Assembly: GCF_900109545.1 (NCBI RefSeq)
Contig: NZ_FOAP01000034.1
Span: 21,031 to 85,030 of the forward strand
Reading direction: 5' to 3'
DNA from: Stigmatella aurantiaca
GTDB lineage: Bacteria; Myxococcota; Myxococcia; Myxococcales; Myxococcaceae
Length of the DNA: 64,000 nt
A program made the translations under genes and the position numbers. The notes under the pieces were generated by a model. The model saw only the letters and a program-made list of their open reading frames with translations. It searched no databases and was not told the DNA's origin. Shown here piece by piece: positions 36,425 to 45,080 of this stretch (positions within the stretch are counted from its first letter, which is position 1; each line of letters starts with the position of its first letter).

Positions 36425-38839
36425 GTGCAAAGCGCCGAACGGCAGACCGTCTATCGCTGGGGTTTCGTCTGGGGAGGCGCGCTCGTCGCCTTCGTGGGGG
36501 CGGTGCTGCTCGCGGTGGCGGTGTCCCGCTCCGACGCGTGGGCGGAGGTCTCCAGCTTCCTGGGGCTGTCCCTTATCGGCTGGGGCAGCCTGCTTCAGGG
36601 CCTCAACGCCGCCTCGCTCTTCGCGGCCCAGTCCGCGCTGAAGGAGGCGCTGCCGCCGCCCGGGGGAACGCAGTTCCTGGTGGCGGGCATGCTGGCCTGG
36701 CTGGGCGGGTGGGGGCTGCTGGCGGCGGGCATTCGCCGGGCCCCTGCCGCGGTGGAGGGGCCAAGCGCCGCGGCCGGGGCGGCGCTGTACCCGAGGCTCG
36801 CGAACTACCGGGACTTCTACTGGAGCACGCTGGGGGCCTACGGCGGCGGCGTGCTGCTGGCCGAGCTGGTGCTCATCCTGCTCCAGACGTGGTTGTCCAG
36901 CGGCGGGCAGCTCGCGGAGGCGGGCGCGGAGGCGGCCGGGGGCTCGGGCTTCCAGCTCGCGCCGCCCTGGGCCTTCGCCATTGCGCTGCTGGTGGCCAGT
37001 GGGGTGGCCTTCCTGTCGGGCGCCATCGGCTCGGCGCGGGCGCGCCGGTTGTCGCTGCCCGAGGCCACCATTGGCGTCTTCTACCTGGGCCTGCCCGTCC
37101 CCATCCTCCTGACGCTGATGGAGCGGGTGCCCGCGCTGCAGCTCTCCCTGGGCTACCGGCTGCGCGAGGTGACGTACGTGGCGGGCCTCATCGGCCGGCC
37201 GGAGCTGAGCTACTGGCTCGTCTTCGTGCTGCTGGTGCTGATGCTGGTGCTGGGCATCAACTCGGGCTTCATCGCCGCGGGCAGCGGCCGGGTGGACCTG
37301 CGGCTGGGCTTCGAGCTGTTCGTGGCGCGGCGCCACGTGGCGGTGTTCCGGCCCTCGCTGCTGCTGGGCACGCTGGCGGTGCTGATGTTCGGCATCATCC
37401 CCCCGCTGCTCGTCTACGGCATCGTCCGGGCGGTGGAGGCGGCGGTGGAGCGCACGCGCATCCGCGCCCTGGGGCTGGCGGACCCGCTCGAGGCCGCCTC
37501 GGCGCTCAACCGGCTGAAGCTGCGCGAGCAGTCGCCCACCATGATGATGACGGCCCTGTCCGTGGGCGGCGTCGGCGTGGGGGTGATGGCGCTCATCATC
37601 GTCCTGTCGGTGATGAGCGGCTTCGAGCTGGACCTTCAGAAGAAGATCCTCGGCACCCACTCGCACGCGGTGGTGTCCAAGTACGCGGGCGACCTGCCCG
37701 AGTACCCGAAGCTGATGGAGCAGGTGGCCAAGGTGCCGGGGGTGCTCGGCCAGTCCCCCTTCATCACCAACCAGGTGATGATCGTCTCCGACGGCAACGT
37801 GGATGGCGTGGTCATCAAGGGCATCGACCCGGCCACGGTCGGGTCGGTGACGGACCTGCCGCAGTACATGCAAGCGGGCGGCTCGCTGGAGAACCTGACC
37901 TCGCCCGAGAAGATCCTCCCCCGGCGGATGCAGGGGGGGGCGGACGCGCCCGTGCTGGATGACCGGCCCGCGGGTGGCGCTGCTGGGACCGAGGAAGAGG
38001 AAGACCCCATCATCGGCAAGCGGAGCAAGCCCACGCAGGAGGCGGTGCTGCCGGGCATCATCCTGGGCCGGGAGCTGGCCGCCTCGCTGCGAGCCGTGGT
38101 GGGCGACCGGGTGAACATCGTCTCGCCGCTGGGCACGGAGCTGGGGCCGACGGGGCCCGTGCCGAAGAACCGGGTCTTCCGCGTGGCGGGCATCTTCTAC
38201 TCGGGCATGTACGAGTATGACGCCAAGTTCGTCTACATCCTCCTGGAGGAGGCCCAGCGGTTCTTCGAGGTGAAGGGCGCCAACGGCATCGACCTCAAGG
38301 TGGCGGACATCGACAACGCGCGGCGCATCGCCGCCGACGTGGTCCGCAAGCTCGGGGGCTACCCGTACCGGGCGCGCGACTGGAGCGAGACGAACCGCAA
38401 CCTCTTCTCCGCGCTGCGCCTGGAGAAGCTGGTGATGGGCATCATCCTGTCCATCATCATCATCGTGGCCGCGGGGCTCATCGTCGCCACCGTCATCATG
38501 TTGGTGCTGGAGAAGCGCAAGGAGATCTCCGTCCTCAAGGCGCTGGGCGTCTCGGATGGCGGCATCGTGAAGATCTTCCTCTCGGAGGGCCTGCAGATTG
38601 GCGTGGCCGGGGGGCTCCTGGGGCTCCTGTCCGGGCTGGCCTGGTGCTTCTTCATCGAGAAGGTCGGCATCAAGCTGGACCCGGAGGTCTATTACATCCC
38701 CGCACTGCCGGTGCGCATCGAGCCGGTGCAGACCCTCCTGTCCGTGGTCATCGCGGTCCTGGTCACGTATCTGGCGTCCATCTACCCCGCGCTCAAGGCG
38801 AGCAGCGTGGAGCCGGTGGAAGGCCTGAAGGGGGAATAG
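36425..38839 (+). CDS. LolC/LolE-type lipoprotein-releasing permease with large N-terminal membrane domain (GTG start)
   Basis: An 804-residue inner-membrane protein; classical LolC or LolE has about 400. The C-terminal half (about 355-804) is the FtsX/MacB fold: a first helix within MMTALSVGGVGVGVMALIIVLSVMSGFE, a periplasmic domain of about 250 residues (with an acidic insert near 510-530), and three final helices with the VLEKRKEISVLKALGVSDGGI motif. The N-terminal about 350 residues add six to eight further membrane helices of unknown role. With the ATPase LolD encoded 3 bases downstream it should form the complex that extracts lipoproteins from the inner membrane to LolA. One gene in place of separate lolC and lolE fits a LolF-like homodimer. 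Confidence 0.85.
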   Translation: MQSAERQTVYRWGFVWGGALVAFVGAVLLAVAVSRSDAWAEVSSFLGLSLIGWGSLLQGLNAASLFAAQSALKEALPPPGGTQFLVAGMLAWLGGWGLLAAGIRRAPAAVEGPSAAAGAALYPRLANYRDFYWSTLGAYGGGVLLAELVLILLQTWLSSGGQLAEAGAEAAGGSGFQLAPPWAFAIALLVASGVAFLSGAIGSARARRLSLPEATIGVFYLGLPVPILLTLMERVPALQLSLGYRLREVTYVAGLIGRPELSYWLVFVLLVLMLVLGINSGFIAAGSGRVDLRLGFELFVARRHVAVFRPSLLLGTLAVLMFGIIPPLLVYGIVRAVEAAVERTRIRALGLADPLEAASALNRLKLREQSPTMMMTALSVGGVGVGVMALIIVLSVMSGFELDLQKKILGTHSHAVVSKYAGDLPEYPKLMEQVAKVPGVLGQSPFITNQVMIVSDGNVDGVVIKGIDPATVGSVTDLPQYMQAGGSLENLTSPEKILPRRMQGGADAPVLDDRPAGGAAGTEEEEDPIIGKRSKPTQEAVLPGIILGRELAASLRAVVGDRVNIVSPLGTELGPTGPVPKNRVFRVAGIFYSGMYEYDAKFVYILLEEAQRFFEVKGANGIDLKVADIDNARRIAADVVRKLGGYPYRARDWSETNRNLFSALRLEKLVMGIILSIIIIVAAGLIVATVIMLVLEKRKEISVLKALGVSDGGIVKIFLSEGLQIGVAGGLLGLLSGLAWCFFIEKVGIKLDPEVYYIPALPVRIEPVQTLLSVVIAVLVTYLASIYPALKASSVEPVEGLKGE

Positions 38840-38842
38840 GCG

Positions 38843-39517
38843 ATGTCATTCCTCTCCATTCGCAACGTCTTCAAGAGCTACTTCCTGCACGGCAAGCGCA
38901 TCGACGTGCTGAGAGACGTGTCCCTGGACATCGGCAAGGGCGAGCTGGTGAGCCTGGTGGGGCCCTCGGGCGCCGGCAAGAGCACCTTCCTGCACGTGCT
39001 GGGCACGCTGGATGCCCCGGCGGCCGGCGAGGTGCTCTTCGAGGGGCAGTCCGTCTTCGCGATGAACGACGCGCGCATCGCCGACTTCCGCAACCGCACC
39101 ATCGGCTTCGTCTTCCAGAGCCACTACCTGCTGCCGGAGTTCTCCGCGCTGGAGAACGTGGCCATGCCCGCCCTCATCCAGCGCCGGGACCGAGGCCAGA
39201 CATACGCGGAAGCCCGGAAGCTGCTGGAACGGGTGGGGCTGGGCAGCCGGGTGGACCATCGCCCCGGGGAGTTGTCGGGCGGGGAGGCGCAGCGGGTGGC
39301 CCTGGCGCGCGCCCTGGTGCTCCAGCCTGCCATCTTGCTCGCCGACGAGCCGACCGGGAACCTGGACCCGGCCACCGGCGAGGGCATCCACCAGCTTCTC
39401 CGGGATGTGAACCGGGATTTGGGCATCACCGCCGTGGTGGTGACCCACAATGAGGCCCTGGCCCGCTCGATGCCCCGGCGCTTGCGCCTTGCAGGCGGCC
39501 AGGTGACAGACGCGTGA
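38843..39517 (+). CDS. lolD: Lipoprotein-releasing ABC ATPase LolD
   Basis: A 224-residue ATPase of the MacB/LolD class. It shows Walker A GPSGAGKST, Q-loop GFVFQSHYLLPEFSALENVAMP (a LolD hallmark), signature LSGGEAQRVALARALV, Walker B ILLADEPTGNLD and the switch His VVVTHNEAL. It powers release of mature lipoproteins by the permease encoded immediately upstream. The ATG is preceded by the upstream gene's GGGGGAATAGGCG region. The stop lies 80 bases before the preferred bamA start, and the genes read as one operon for outer-membrane assembly. Confidence 0.95.
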   Translation: MSFLSIRNVFKSYFLHGKRIDVLRDVSLDIGKGELVSLVGPSGAGKSTFLHVLGTLDAPAAGEVLFEGQSVFAMNDARIADFRNRTIGFVFQSHYLLPEFSALENVAMPALIQRRDRGQTYAEARKLLERVGLGSRVDHRPGELSGGEAQRVALARALVLQPAILLADEPTGNLDPATGEGIHQLLRDVNRDLGITAVVVTHNEALARSMPRRLRLAGGQVTDA

Positions 39518-39597
39518 GGAGGGGGCCGCGCTTTTGGATTGAGGGACGGCGAACCTATCCCGTAGATTGCCCCGCCCCTTACAGGCCGACTGCTTCC

Positions 39598-42024
39598 TTG
39601 AGGTTTCCCGTTCTGTCGCTCAAGCCTTTCCTGACGCTGCTCGCGGTGACCCTGTGGGCGCTCGTTCCTTGCCGTGCCCTGGCGCAGGCCGAGGTGGGCG
39701 CGCCGCAGGAGCCCCCTGCCACCGCGTCCCCCGCCGCTCCCCCCGCCGACGCCCCCGTGGATGCGGTGGACGAGGATCAAGGCGAGCGCGTCGTCGAGTT
39801 GCGCGTCGAGGGCAACCGCCGCGTGGAGACCGAGGCCATCCGCCGCGCGCTCCGCACCAAGCAGGGGGCCGCGTTCGATCCGGCCCGCACGTCCGAGGAT
39901 CTCCGGGCGGTCTGGGCCCTGGGCTACTTCACGGATGTTCAGCTGCTCGTGCAGCGGCTGCCGAGCGGCATCGCCTACGTCGTCCGCGTGGCCGAGCGCC
40001 CCACGGTGCGCAACGTGAAGGTGGTGGGCAATGACGAGCTGAGCGCCGACGACCTCAAGGAACAGATCGACGTCAAGGCGGGCACCATCCTGGACGTGGA
40101 CACCGTCCGCTCCTCGCAGAAGAAGATCCAGGAGAAGTACGTCGAGAAGGGCTACTTCCTGGTGGAGGTGAAGCACCGCATCGAGCCAGTGGAGGGGGGC
40201 GCGAGCGTCGACGTGGTGCTGGTGGTGGAGGAGAACGCGAAGGTGATGGTGAAGGAGATCTCCTTCATCGGCGCCCAGAAGGTCGGTCCGGACGAGCTCA
40301 AGGCGGTGATGGTGACCCGCGAGGGCGGCTACTTCTCGTTCCTGACGGGCGAGGGCACCTACCGCGAGGAGGCGTTCCAGCGCGACCTGGCCGTCATCCA
40401 GGCCACCTATTACGACCGGGGCTACATCAACGTCCGGATCGACAAGCCCACCACGGCGCTGTCGGCGGACAAGCGCTCCATCTTCATCAACATCCGGGTG
40501 GTGGAGGGCGAGGCCTACGACATCGGCCAGATCGGCTTCGGGGGCGACCTCATCGTGCCCAAGGAGCGGCTGGCGAAGTTGATGACCTCCACGAAGGGCG
40601 AGCGCTTCAACCGCTCCAAGCTGTCGCAGGACATCCAGGCCATCACGGACGTCTACTACGACCAGGGCTACGCCTACGCGAACATCAACCCCGTCACTTC
40701 GGTGAACGCCGAGGAGAAGACGGTGGACCTGACCTTCGACGTGCAGAAGGGGCCGCAGGTCACCATCGAGCGCATCGACATCGTGGGCAACACGAAGACG
40801 CGCGACAAGGTCATCCGCCGCGAGCTGCGCGTGTACGAGGGCGAGCTGTACAACGGCACGGGCGTGCGCCGCAGCCGCGAGCGCGCCACGGCCCTGGGCT
40901 TCTTCGAGACGGTGGACATCACCCAGAAGCCCGGCAGCGCCGATGACCGGATCGTCCTCCAGGTGGAGGTGAAGGAGAAGGCCACGGGCACCTTCCAGGT
41001 GGGCCTGGGCTTCTCCAACGTGGAGAACTTCATCTTCACGGCCCAGGTGTCCCAGAACAACTTCCTGGGGTGGGGGCAGACGGTGTCCGCCTCGGCGCAG
41101 ATCTCCGGCCTGCGCTCGCTCATCCAGCTGTCGTTCTATGATCCGTACTTCCTGGACACCCAGTACCTGCTGTCGGCGGACTTCTTCCGGGTGGACGCGG
41201 ACTATGACGGGTTCATCCGGCGCTCCACGGGCGGCAGCGTCTCGCTGGGCTACCAGTTCGTCGACGACCTGCTGGGCACCGTGGGCTACACGCGCGAGTA
41301 CGTGGACGTGGAGGCCGGGCAGAGCCTGGGCGCGGTGCTCCTGGCCAACCAGTTCCTGAGCGGCGTCACCAGCGCCGCGCGCCTGTCGCTGTCGTTCGAC
41401 CGGCGCGACAACCGCCTCTTCCCGTCCCGGGGCTTCATCCACTACGGCTCGGTGGAGTTCGCGCCGAAGCTGTTGGGCGGCACGTTCCTCTTCACGCGCT
41501 ACTCGGCCTACTCGCGCCTGTACTTCCCGCTGCCGCTGGGCTTCGTCTTCAAGACGAACGCCACGGTGGGCTACATCCAGCAGCTGGACTCGAACAGCCC
41601 ACTGCCCATCTCCGAGCTCTACTACCTGGGCGGCATCAACACGATCCGCGGCTACTACCTGCGCAGCATCAGTCCCACCTTGCTGGTGCCGCGCTCGGAC
41701 TCGCCCGATGCCACCGTGGTGGAGTTCCGCTCGGGCGGCAACAAGCAGCTCATCTTCAACCTGGAGCTGGAGTTCCCCATCTTCGAGAAGGCGGGCATCC
41801 GGGGCGTGCTCTTCTATGACGCGGGCAATGCCTACTCGGCCAACGAGCGGCTGTTCCAGGACCTGCAGAACGACCTGCCACTCGGCCTCTTCCACTCCGC
41901 GGGCTTCGGGTTCCGCTGGTTCTCGCCCATTGGCCCCCTGCGCTTCGAGTGGGGCATCCCGCTGACCCGGCGTCCGGAAGATGAGCCCCTCCTGTTCGAG
42001 TTCACCATCGGCAACTTCTTCTAA
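39598..42024 (+). CDS. bamA: Outer-membrane protein assembly factor BamA (TTG start proposed)
   Basis: About 808 residues. A signal peptide (FLTLLAVTLWALVPCRALA) precedes a Pro/Ala-rich spacer; five POTRA domains follow (about 60-420; for example ELRVEGNRRVETEAIRRAL and VKVVGNDELSADDLKEQI). A 16-strand barrel fills the rest, ending in Phe (FTIGNFF) as barrel proteins do. In the barrel, GGINTIRGY is close to the conserved Omp85 loop 6 motif VRGF/Y. BamA inserts beta-barrel proteins into the outer membrane. Of the in-frame starts, TTG at 39598 places the signal peptide at the N-terminus; GTG at 39514, overlapping lolD, would add 28 residues. Confidence 0.94.
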   Translation: MRFPVLSLKPFLTLLAVTLWALVPCRALAQAEVGAPQEPPATASPAAPPADAPVDAVDEDQGERVVELRVEGNRRVETEAIRRALRTKQGAAFDPARTSEDLRAVWALGYFTDVQLLVQRLPSGIAYVVRVAERPTVRNVKVVGNDELSADDLKEQIDVKAGTILDVDTVRSSQKKIQEKYVEKGYFLVEVKHRIEPVEGGASVDVVLVVEENAKVMVKEISFIGAQKVGPDELKAVMVTREGGYFSFLTGEGTYREEAFQRDLAVIQATYYDRGYINVRIDKPTTALSADKRSIFINIRVVEGEAYDIGQIGFGGDLIVPKERLAKLMTSTKGERFNRSKLSQDIQAITDVYYDQGYAYANINPVTSVNAEEKTVDLTFDVQKGPQVTIERIDIVGNTKTRDKVIRRELRVYEGELYNGTGVRRSRERATALGFFETVDITQKPGSADDRIVLQVEVKEKATGTFQVGLGFSNVENFIFTAQVSQNNFLGWGQTVSASAQISGLRSLIQLSFYDPYFLDTQYLLSADFFRVDADYDGFIRRSTGGSVSLGYQFVDDLLGTVGYTREYVDVEAGQSLGAVLLANQFLSGVTSAARLSLSFDRRDNRLFPSRGFIHYGSVEFAPKLLGGTFLFTRYSAYSRLYFPLPLGFVFKTNATVGYIQQLDSNSPLPISELYYLGGINTIRGYYLRSISPTLLVPRSDSPDATVVEFRSGGNKQLIFNLELEFPIFEKAGIRGVLFYDAGNAYSANERLFQDLQNDLPLGLFHSAGFGFRWFSPIGPLRFEWGIPLTRRPEDEPLLFEFTIGNFF

Positions 42025-42059
42025 TTTCTGATAAGCCGTCCGTCCGGCGCACCGGGAGT

Positions 42060-42093
42060 GTCCGCCCGGGTTGAAGAACCATCCCGTGCGGAC
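42060..42093. other. Inverted repeat between bamA and skp
   Basis: GTCCGC-C-CGGG (42060-42070) pairs with CCCG-T-GCGGAC (42083-42093), leaving one mismatch and a 12-base loop. It may be an mRNA processing or stabilising hairpin or weak attenuator between two envelope genes whose products are needed in different amounts. There is no T-tract. An operator of dyad type is also possible. Confidence 0.35.
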
Positions 42094-42139
42094 GTCGGAG
42101 CCAGCATCATCCCTGTTGAGTCTTGAGGAGCCGTTGAAC

Positions 42140-42733
42140 ATGTCGCTTCGAAGCATCCTGGCTGCCACCGCCGCCGCCCTGTCGCTTGCCCTGCCGCTTG
42201 CCGCCTCCGCCCAGAACCTGAAGATGGGCTACGTGGACTACCAGCGTGTTCTGCTGGAGGTGCAGGACGGGAAGGACGCCAAGAACCGTCTCCAGAAGAC
42301 CCTCGACGATCGCCAGAAGGAGATCGACCAGGAGCAGACGAAGCTGCGCAACGCCAAGGAGCTGCTCGACAAGCAGGCGAGCGCCATGAGCGAGGAGACG
42401 CGCATTCAGCAGGCCACGGACCTCCAGAAGCGCATCATGGAGCTGGCCCAGAAGTGGGACCGCTACCGCGCTGAGGCCGCCAACGAGGAGCGCCAGCTGA
42501 TGGCGCCCATCATCGACCGCATCGACGGCGTCATCGCGAAGATCGCCGAGCGCGACGGCCTCGCGTTCGTGTTCGAGCGGCGGGACTCGGGCCTGGTCTA
42601 CGGGCAGACCCAGTACGATCTCTCCAACGAGGTCATCCGCTCGTACAACGCCCTGCCGAAGCTGCAGGCGCCGAAGCCGGCCGCCTCGAAGGCGCCCGCG
42701 GCGCCGGTGGCCAAGGACGCTCCGAAGAAGTAA
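42140..42733 (+). CDS. skp: Periplasmic chaperone Skp/OmpH family
   Basis: A 197-residue protein with a signal peptide (ILAATAAALSLALPLAASA) and then MGYVDYQRVLLEVQDGKDAKNRL, which matches the conserved start of mature Skp. The central part is long, charged coiled coil (about 45-120, QKEIDQEQTKLRNAKELLDKQA is residues about 63-84), forming the tentacles of the trimer. The C-terminal 30 residues are a Pro/Ala/Lys tail not found in most family members. It would hold unfolded outer-membrane proteins for BamA, encoded just upstream. Start ATG follows GAGGAG; an in-frame TTG at 42071 would displace the signal peptide and is rejected. Confidence 0.92.
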   Translation: MSLRSILAATAAALSLALPLAASAQNLKMGYVDYQRVLLEVQDGKDAKNRLQKTLDDRQKEIDQEQTKLRNAKELLDKQASAMSEETRIQQATDLQKRIMELAQKWDRYRAEAANEERQLMAPIIDRIDGVIAKIAERDGLAFVFERRDSGLVYGQTQYDLSNEVIRSYNALPKLQAPKPAASKAPAAPVAKDAPKK

Positions 42734-42744
42734 CGCGCACGCCC

Positions 42745-43809
42745 GTGAGCCACACCTCCACACCCCGCCGGCTCGGCGAGCTTGCCACCCACGTGGGCGG
42801 TGAGCTGCTCGGGGATGCCGGCCTGCTGATCCACGGCCTCAACGGGCTCGCCGAGGCGGGCCCGGGGGACGTGTCCTTCTATGGCAACACCCGGTACCGT
42901 CGGCAGTTCGAGGCGACCCGGGCCTCGGCCGTGCTGGTCGGCCGGGATGCGCCCGCGCGCGAGGGCCTGGCCCTCATCCGCGTGAGCAACCCCCACCTGG
43001 CCTTCGCCCGGCTGCTGACGCTCTTTGATGTCCGCGAGCGCCCCGCGGCGGGCATCCGGCCCGGTGCGCACGTGCACCCCGAGGCGCGCGTGCACCCCGA
43101 GGCCGTGGTGATGGCCGGGGCCTCCGTGGAGAAGGGCGCCTCGGTGGGGGCCCGCACCGTGCTCTACCCGGGCGCCTACGTGGGCGAGGCGGCGAGCCTC
43201 GGCGAGGACTGCACCGTCTACCCCAACGTCACCGTGCGCGAGCGGTGCGTGGTCGGCTCGCGCGTCATCCTCCACGCCTCCTGCGTGGTGGGCGCTGACG
43301 GCTTCGGCTTCGCCTTCGACGCCGAGGGCGAGAACGGGCCTCAGCACTTCAAGATCCCCCAGACCGGCATCGTCCGCATCGAGGACGACGTGGAGGTGGG
43401 GGCCTGCACGTGCATCGACAGGGCCACCATCGGCGAGACCGTGGTGGGCCGGGGCACGAAGCTCGACAACCTGGTGCAACTGGCGCACAACGTGAAGATC
43501 GGTCCGCTGACGCTCATCTGCGCGCAGGCGGGCGTCTCGGGCTCCGCCGAGGTGGGCACCGGCGTGGTGCTGGCGGGGCAGGTGGGCGTGGTGGGCCACA
43601 TCCGGGTGGGAGACCTGGCCAAGGTCGGGGCTCAGTCCGGCGTGGCGCAGGATGTCGAGGATGGCCAGATCGTCTCGGGAAGCCCTGCCGTCCCCCATCG
43701 CGAGTGGCTGCGGGCCTCGGCGGCGGTGGGCCAGCTCGGGGACCTGCTCAAGGAAGTACGAGCCCTGCGGCGCAGGGTGGAACTGCTCGAGAAGGAGAAG
43801 GGCGGATGA
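42745..43809 (+). CDS. lpxD: UDP-3-O-acyl-glucosamine N-acyltransferase LpxD (GTG start)
   Basis: Third enzyme of lipid A synthesis; adds the N-linked 3-hydroxyacyl chain. The 354-residue protein has a uridine-binding domain (about 1-100; DVSFYGNTRYRRQF) and a left-handed beta helix of hexapeptide repeats (about 105-325). The catalytic His lies in VQLAHNVKIG (near 250). A C-terminal helix (GDLLKEVRALRRRVELLEKE) completes the trimer. The start is a GTG 11 bases after skp. Its stop overlaps the fabZ start in ATGA. Gene order lpxD-fabZ-lpxA is widespread in Gram-negative bacteria. Confidence 0.96.
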   Translation: MSHTSTPRRLGELATHVGGELLGDAGLLIHGLNGLAEAGPGDVSFYGNTRYRRQFEATRASAVLVGRDAPAREGLALIRVSNPHLAFARLLTLFDVRERPAAGIRPGAHVHPEARVHPEAVVMAGASVEKGASVGARTVLYPGAYVGEAASLGEDCTVYPNVTVRERCVVGSRVILHASCVVGADGFGFAFDAEGENGPQHFKIPQTGIVRIEDDVEVGACTCIDRATIGETVVGRGTKLDNLVQLAHNVKIGPLTLICAQAGVSGSAEVGTGVVLAGQVGVVGHIRVGDLAKVGAQSGVAQDVEDGQIVSGSPAVPHREWLRASAAVGQLGDLLKEVRALRRRVELLEKEKGG

Positions 43810-44270
43810 TGGACATTGGCGAGATTCAGCGGCTGCTGCCCCATCGCTACCCGTTCCTGCTGGTGGACCGGGTGGTGGAGTTCGTCGAGGGCCAGAAGCT
43901 CACGGCCTACAAGAACGTCACCATCAATGAGCCCTTCTTCAACGGCCATTTCCCGGGTCACCCGGTGATGCCGGGGGTGCTCATCCTGGAGGCGCTGGCG
44001 CAGGCGACGGCCATCCTGGCCTACAAGAGCGAGAGCATGAACCCGGAGAACAAGGTTGCCTACCTCATGGGGGTGGACAACGCGAAGTTCCGCAAGCCGG
44101 TGGTTCCCGGGGACCGGTTGGAGTTGGGCATCGAGGTGCTGCGCCACAAGGGGTCCGTCTGGAAGACGAAGGGGACGGCCTCGGTGGACGGCGTGAAGGT
44201 CGCGGAAGGCGAGTTCCTGGCCACGGTGGTGGACAAGGACTCGAGGACCGCCGCGGAGCCGGCGACCTAG
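43806..44270 (+). CDS. fabZ: 3-hydroxyacyl-ACP dehydratase FabZ
   Basis: A 154-residue hot-dog fold dehydratase for type II fatty acid synthesis. It begins MMDIGEIQRLLPHRYPFLLVDRV, with the catalytic His in NGHFPGHPVMPGVLILEA and the Glu/Gln following (LAQATAIL). It competes with LpxA/LpxD for 3-hydroxyacyl-ACP, which is why it is embedded with them. Start overlaps the lpxD stop; lpxA follows after 27 bases with GGAAGAGGAG as ribosome binding site. The last 12 residues are a variable tail. Confidence 0.96.
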   Translation: MMDIGEIQRLLPHRYPFLLVDRVVEFVEGQKLTAYKNVTINEPFFNGHFPGHPVMPGVLILEALAQATAILAYKSESMNPENKVAYLMGVDNAKFRKPVVPGDRLELGIEVLRHKGSVWKTKGTASVDGVKVAEGEFLATVVDKDSRTAAEPAT

Positions 44271-44297
44271 CTGGCGGGATGGAAGAGGAGAGACGGC

Positions 44298-45074
44298 ATG
44301 GCTCAGGTTCACCCCACGGCGGTGGTCCACCCGGATGCGCAGCTCCACGAGACGGTGGAGATTGGCGCGTTCTCGGTCATTGGACCCAAGGTGAAAATTG
44401 GTCCGGAGACGCGCGTGGGCCCTCACGCCGTCATCGAGGGGCGCACGACGCTGGGAGCCCGTAACCGGGTGTTCCAGTTCGCCGCCCTGGGCGCGTCGCC
44501 GCAGGATCTGAAGTACGGGGGCGAGGACACCGAACTCATCCTGGGAGACGAGAACCAGATCCGCGAGTTCACCACGATGCACATCGGCACGGCCGGAGGA
44601 GGGGGCGCCACGCGCATCGGCAACCGCAACCTCTTCATGGGCAACAGCCACGTGGCGCACGACTGCGTGGTGGGCAACGGCTGCATCCTGGGCCAGGGCT
44701 CCGCGATCGCCGGGCACGTGAGCGTGGAGGACCACGTCATCTTCTCGGGGCTGACGGCGGTGCACCAGTTCACGCGCGTGGGCAAGCATGCCTTCGTGGC
44801 GGGCGGCTCCATGGTGGTGATGGATGTGCCCCCGTACTGCGTGGCCCAGGGCGACCGCGCGGAGCTGGCCGGGCTGAACACCGTGGGCCTGGAGCGGCAC
44901 GGCTTCACCTCCGAGCAGATTGGCCGCGTGAAGGAGGCCTACAAGGTCCTCTTCCGCTCCAAGCTCGGCGTGGCCGAGGCCCTGGAGCGGCTCCAGACGG
45001 AGCTGGGCGGCCACCCCGAGGTGGACCACCTCATTCAGTTCATCCGCCAGAGCAAGCGCGGGTTGACGCGCTAG
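44298..45074 (+). CDS. lpxA: UDP-N-acetylglucosamine acyltransferase LpxA
   Basis: First step of lipid A synthesis, transfer of a 3-hydroxyacyl chain from ACP to UDP-GlcNAc. The 258-residue length matches the family. Hexapeptide repeats begin at VHPTAVVHPDAQLHETVEIGAF (positions about 3-24) and run to about 190. The catalytic His is in GNSHVAHDCVVG. The C-terminal helical domain includes GLNTVGLERHGFTSEQI, the family signature. It sits between fabZ and lpxI, giving a compact early lipid A block. Confidence 0.97.
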   Translation: MAQVHPTAVVHPDAQLHETVEIGAFSVIGPKVKIGPETRVGPHAVIEGRTTLGARNRVFQFAALGASPQDLKYGGEDTELILGDENQIREFTTMHIGTAGGGGATRIGNRNLFMGNSHVAHDCVVGNGCILGQGSAIAGHVSVEDHVIFSGLTAVHQFTRVGKHAFVAGGSMVVMDVPPYCVAQGDRAELAGLNTVGLERHGFTSEQIGRVKEAYKVLFRSKLGVAEALERLQTELGGHPEVDHLIQFIRQSKRGLTR

Positions 45075-45080
45075 TCCGCT

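Noticed and set aside
39514..39597. GTG at 39514 as the bamA start, overlapping lolD
   Set aside because: It would place 28 polar residues before the signal peptide. TTG at 39598 gives a normal secretory N-terminus, although it is not proven.
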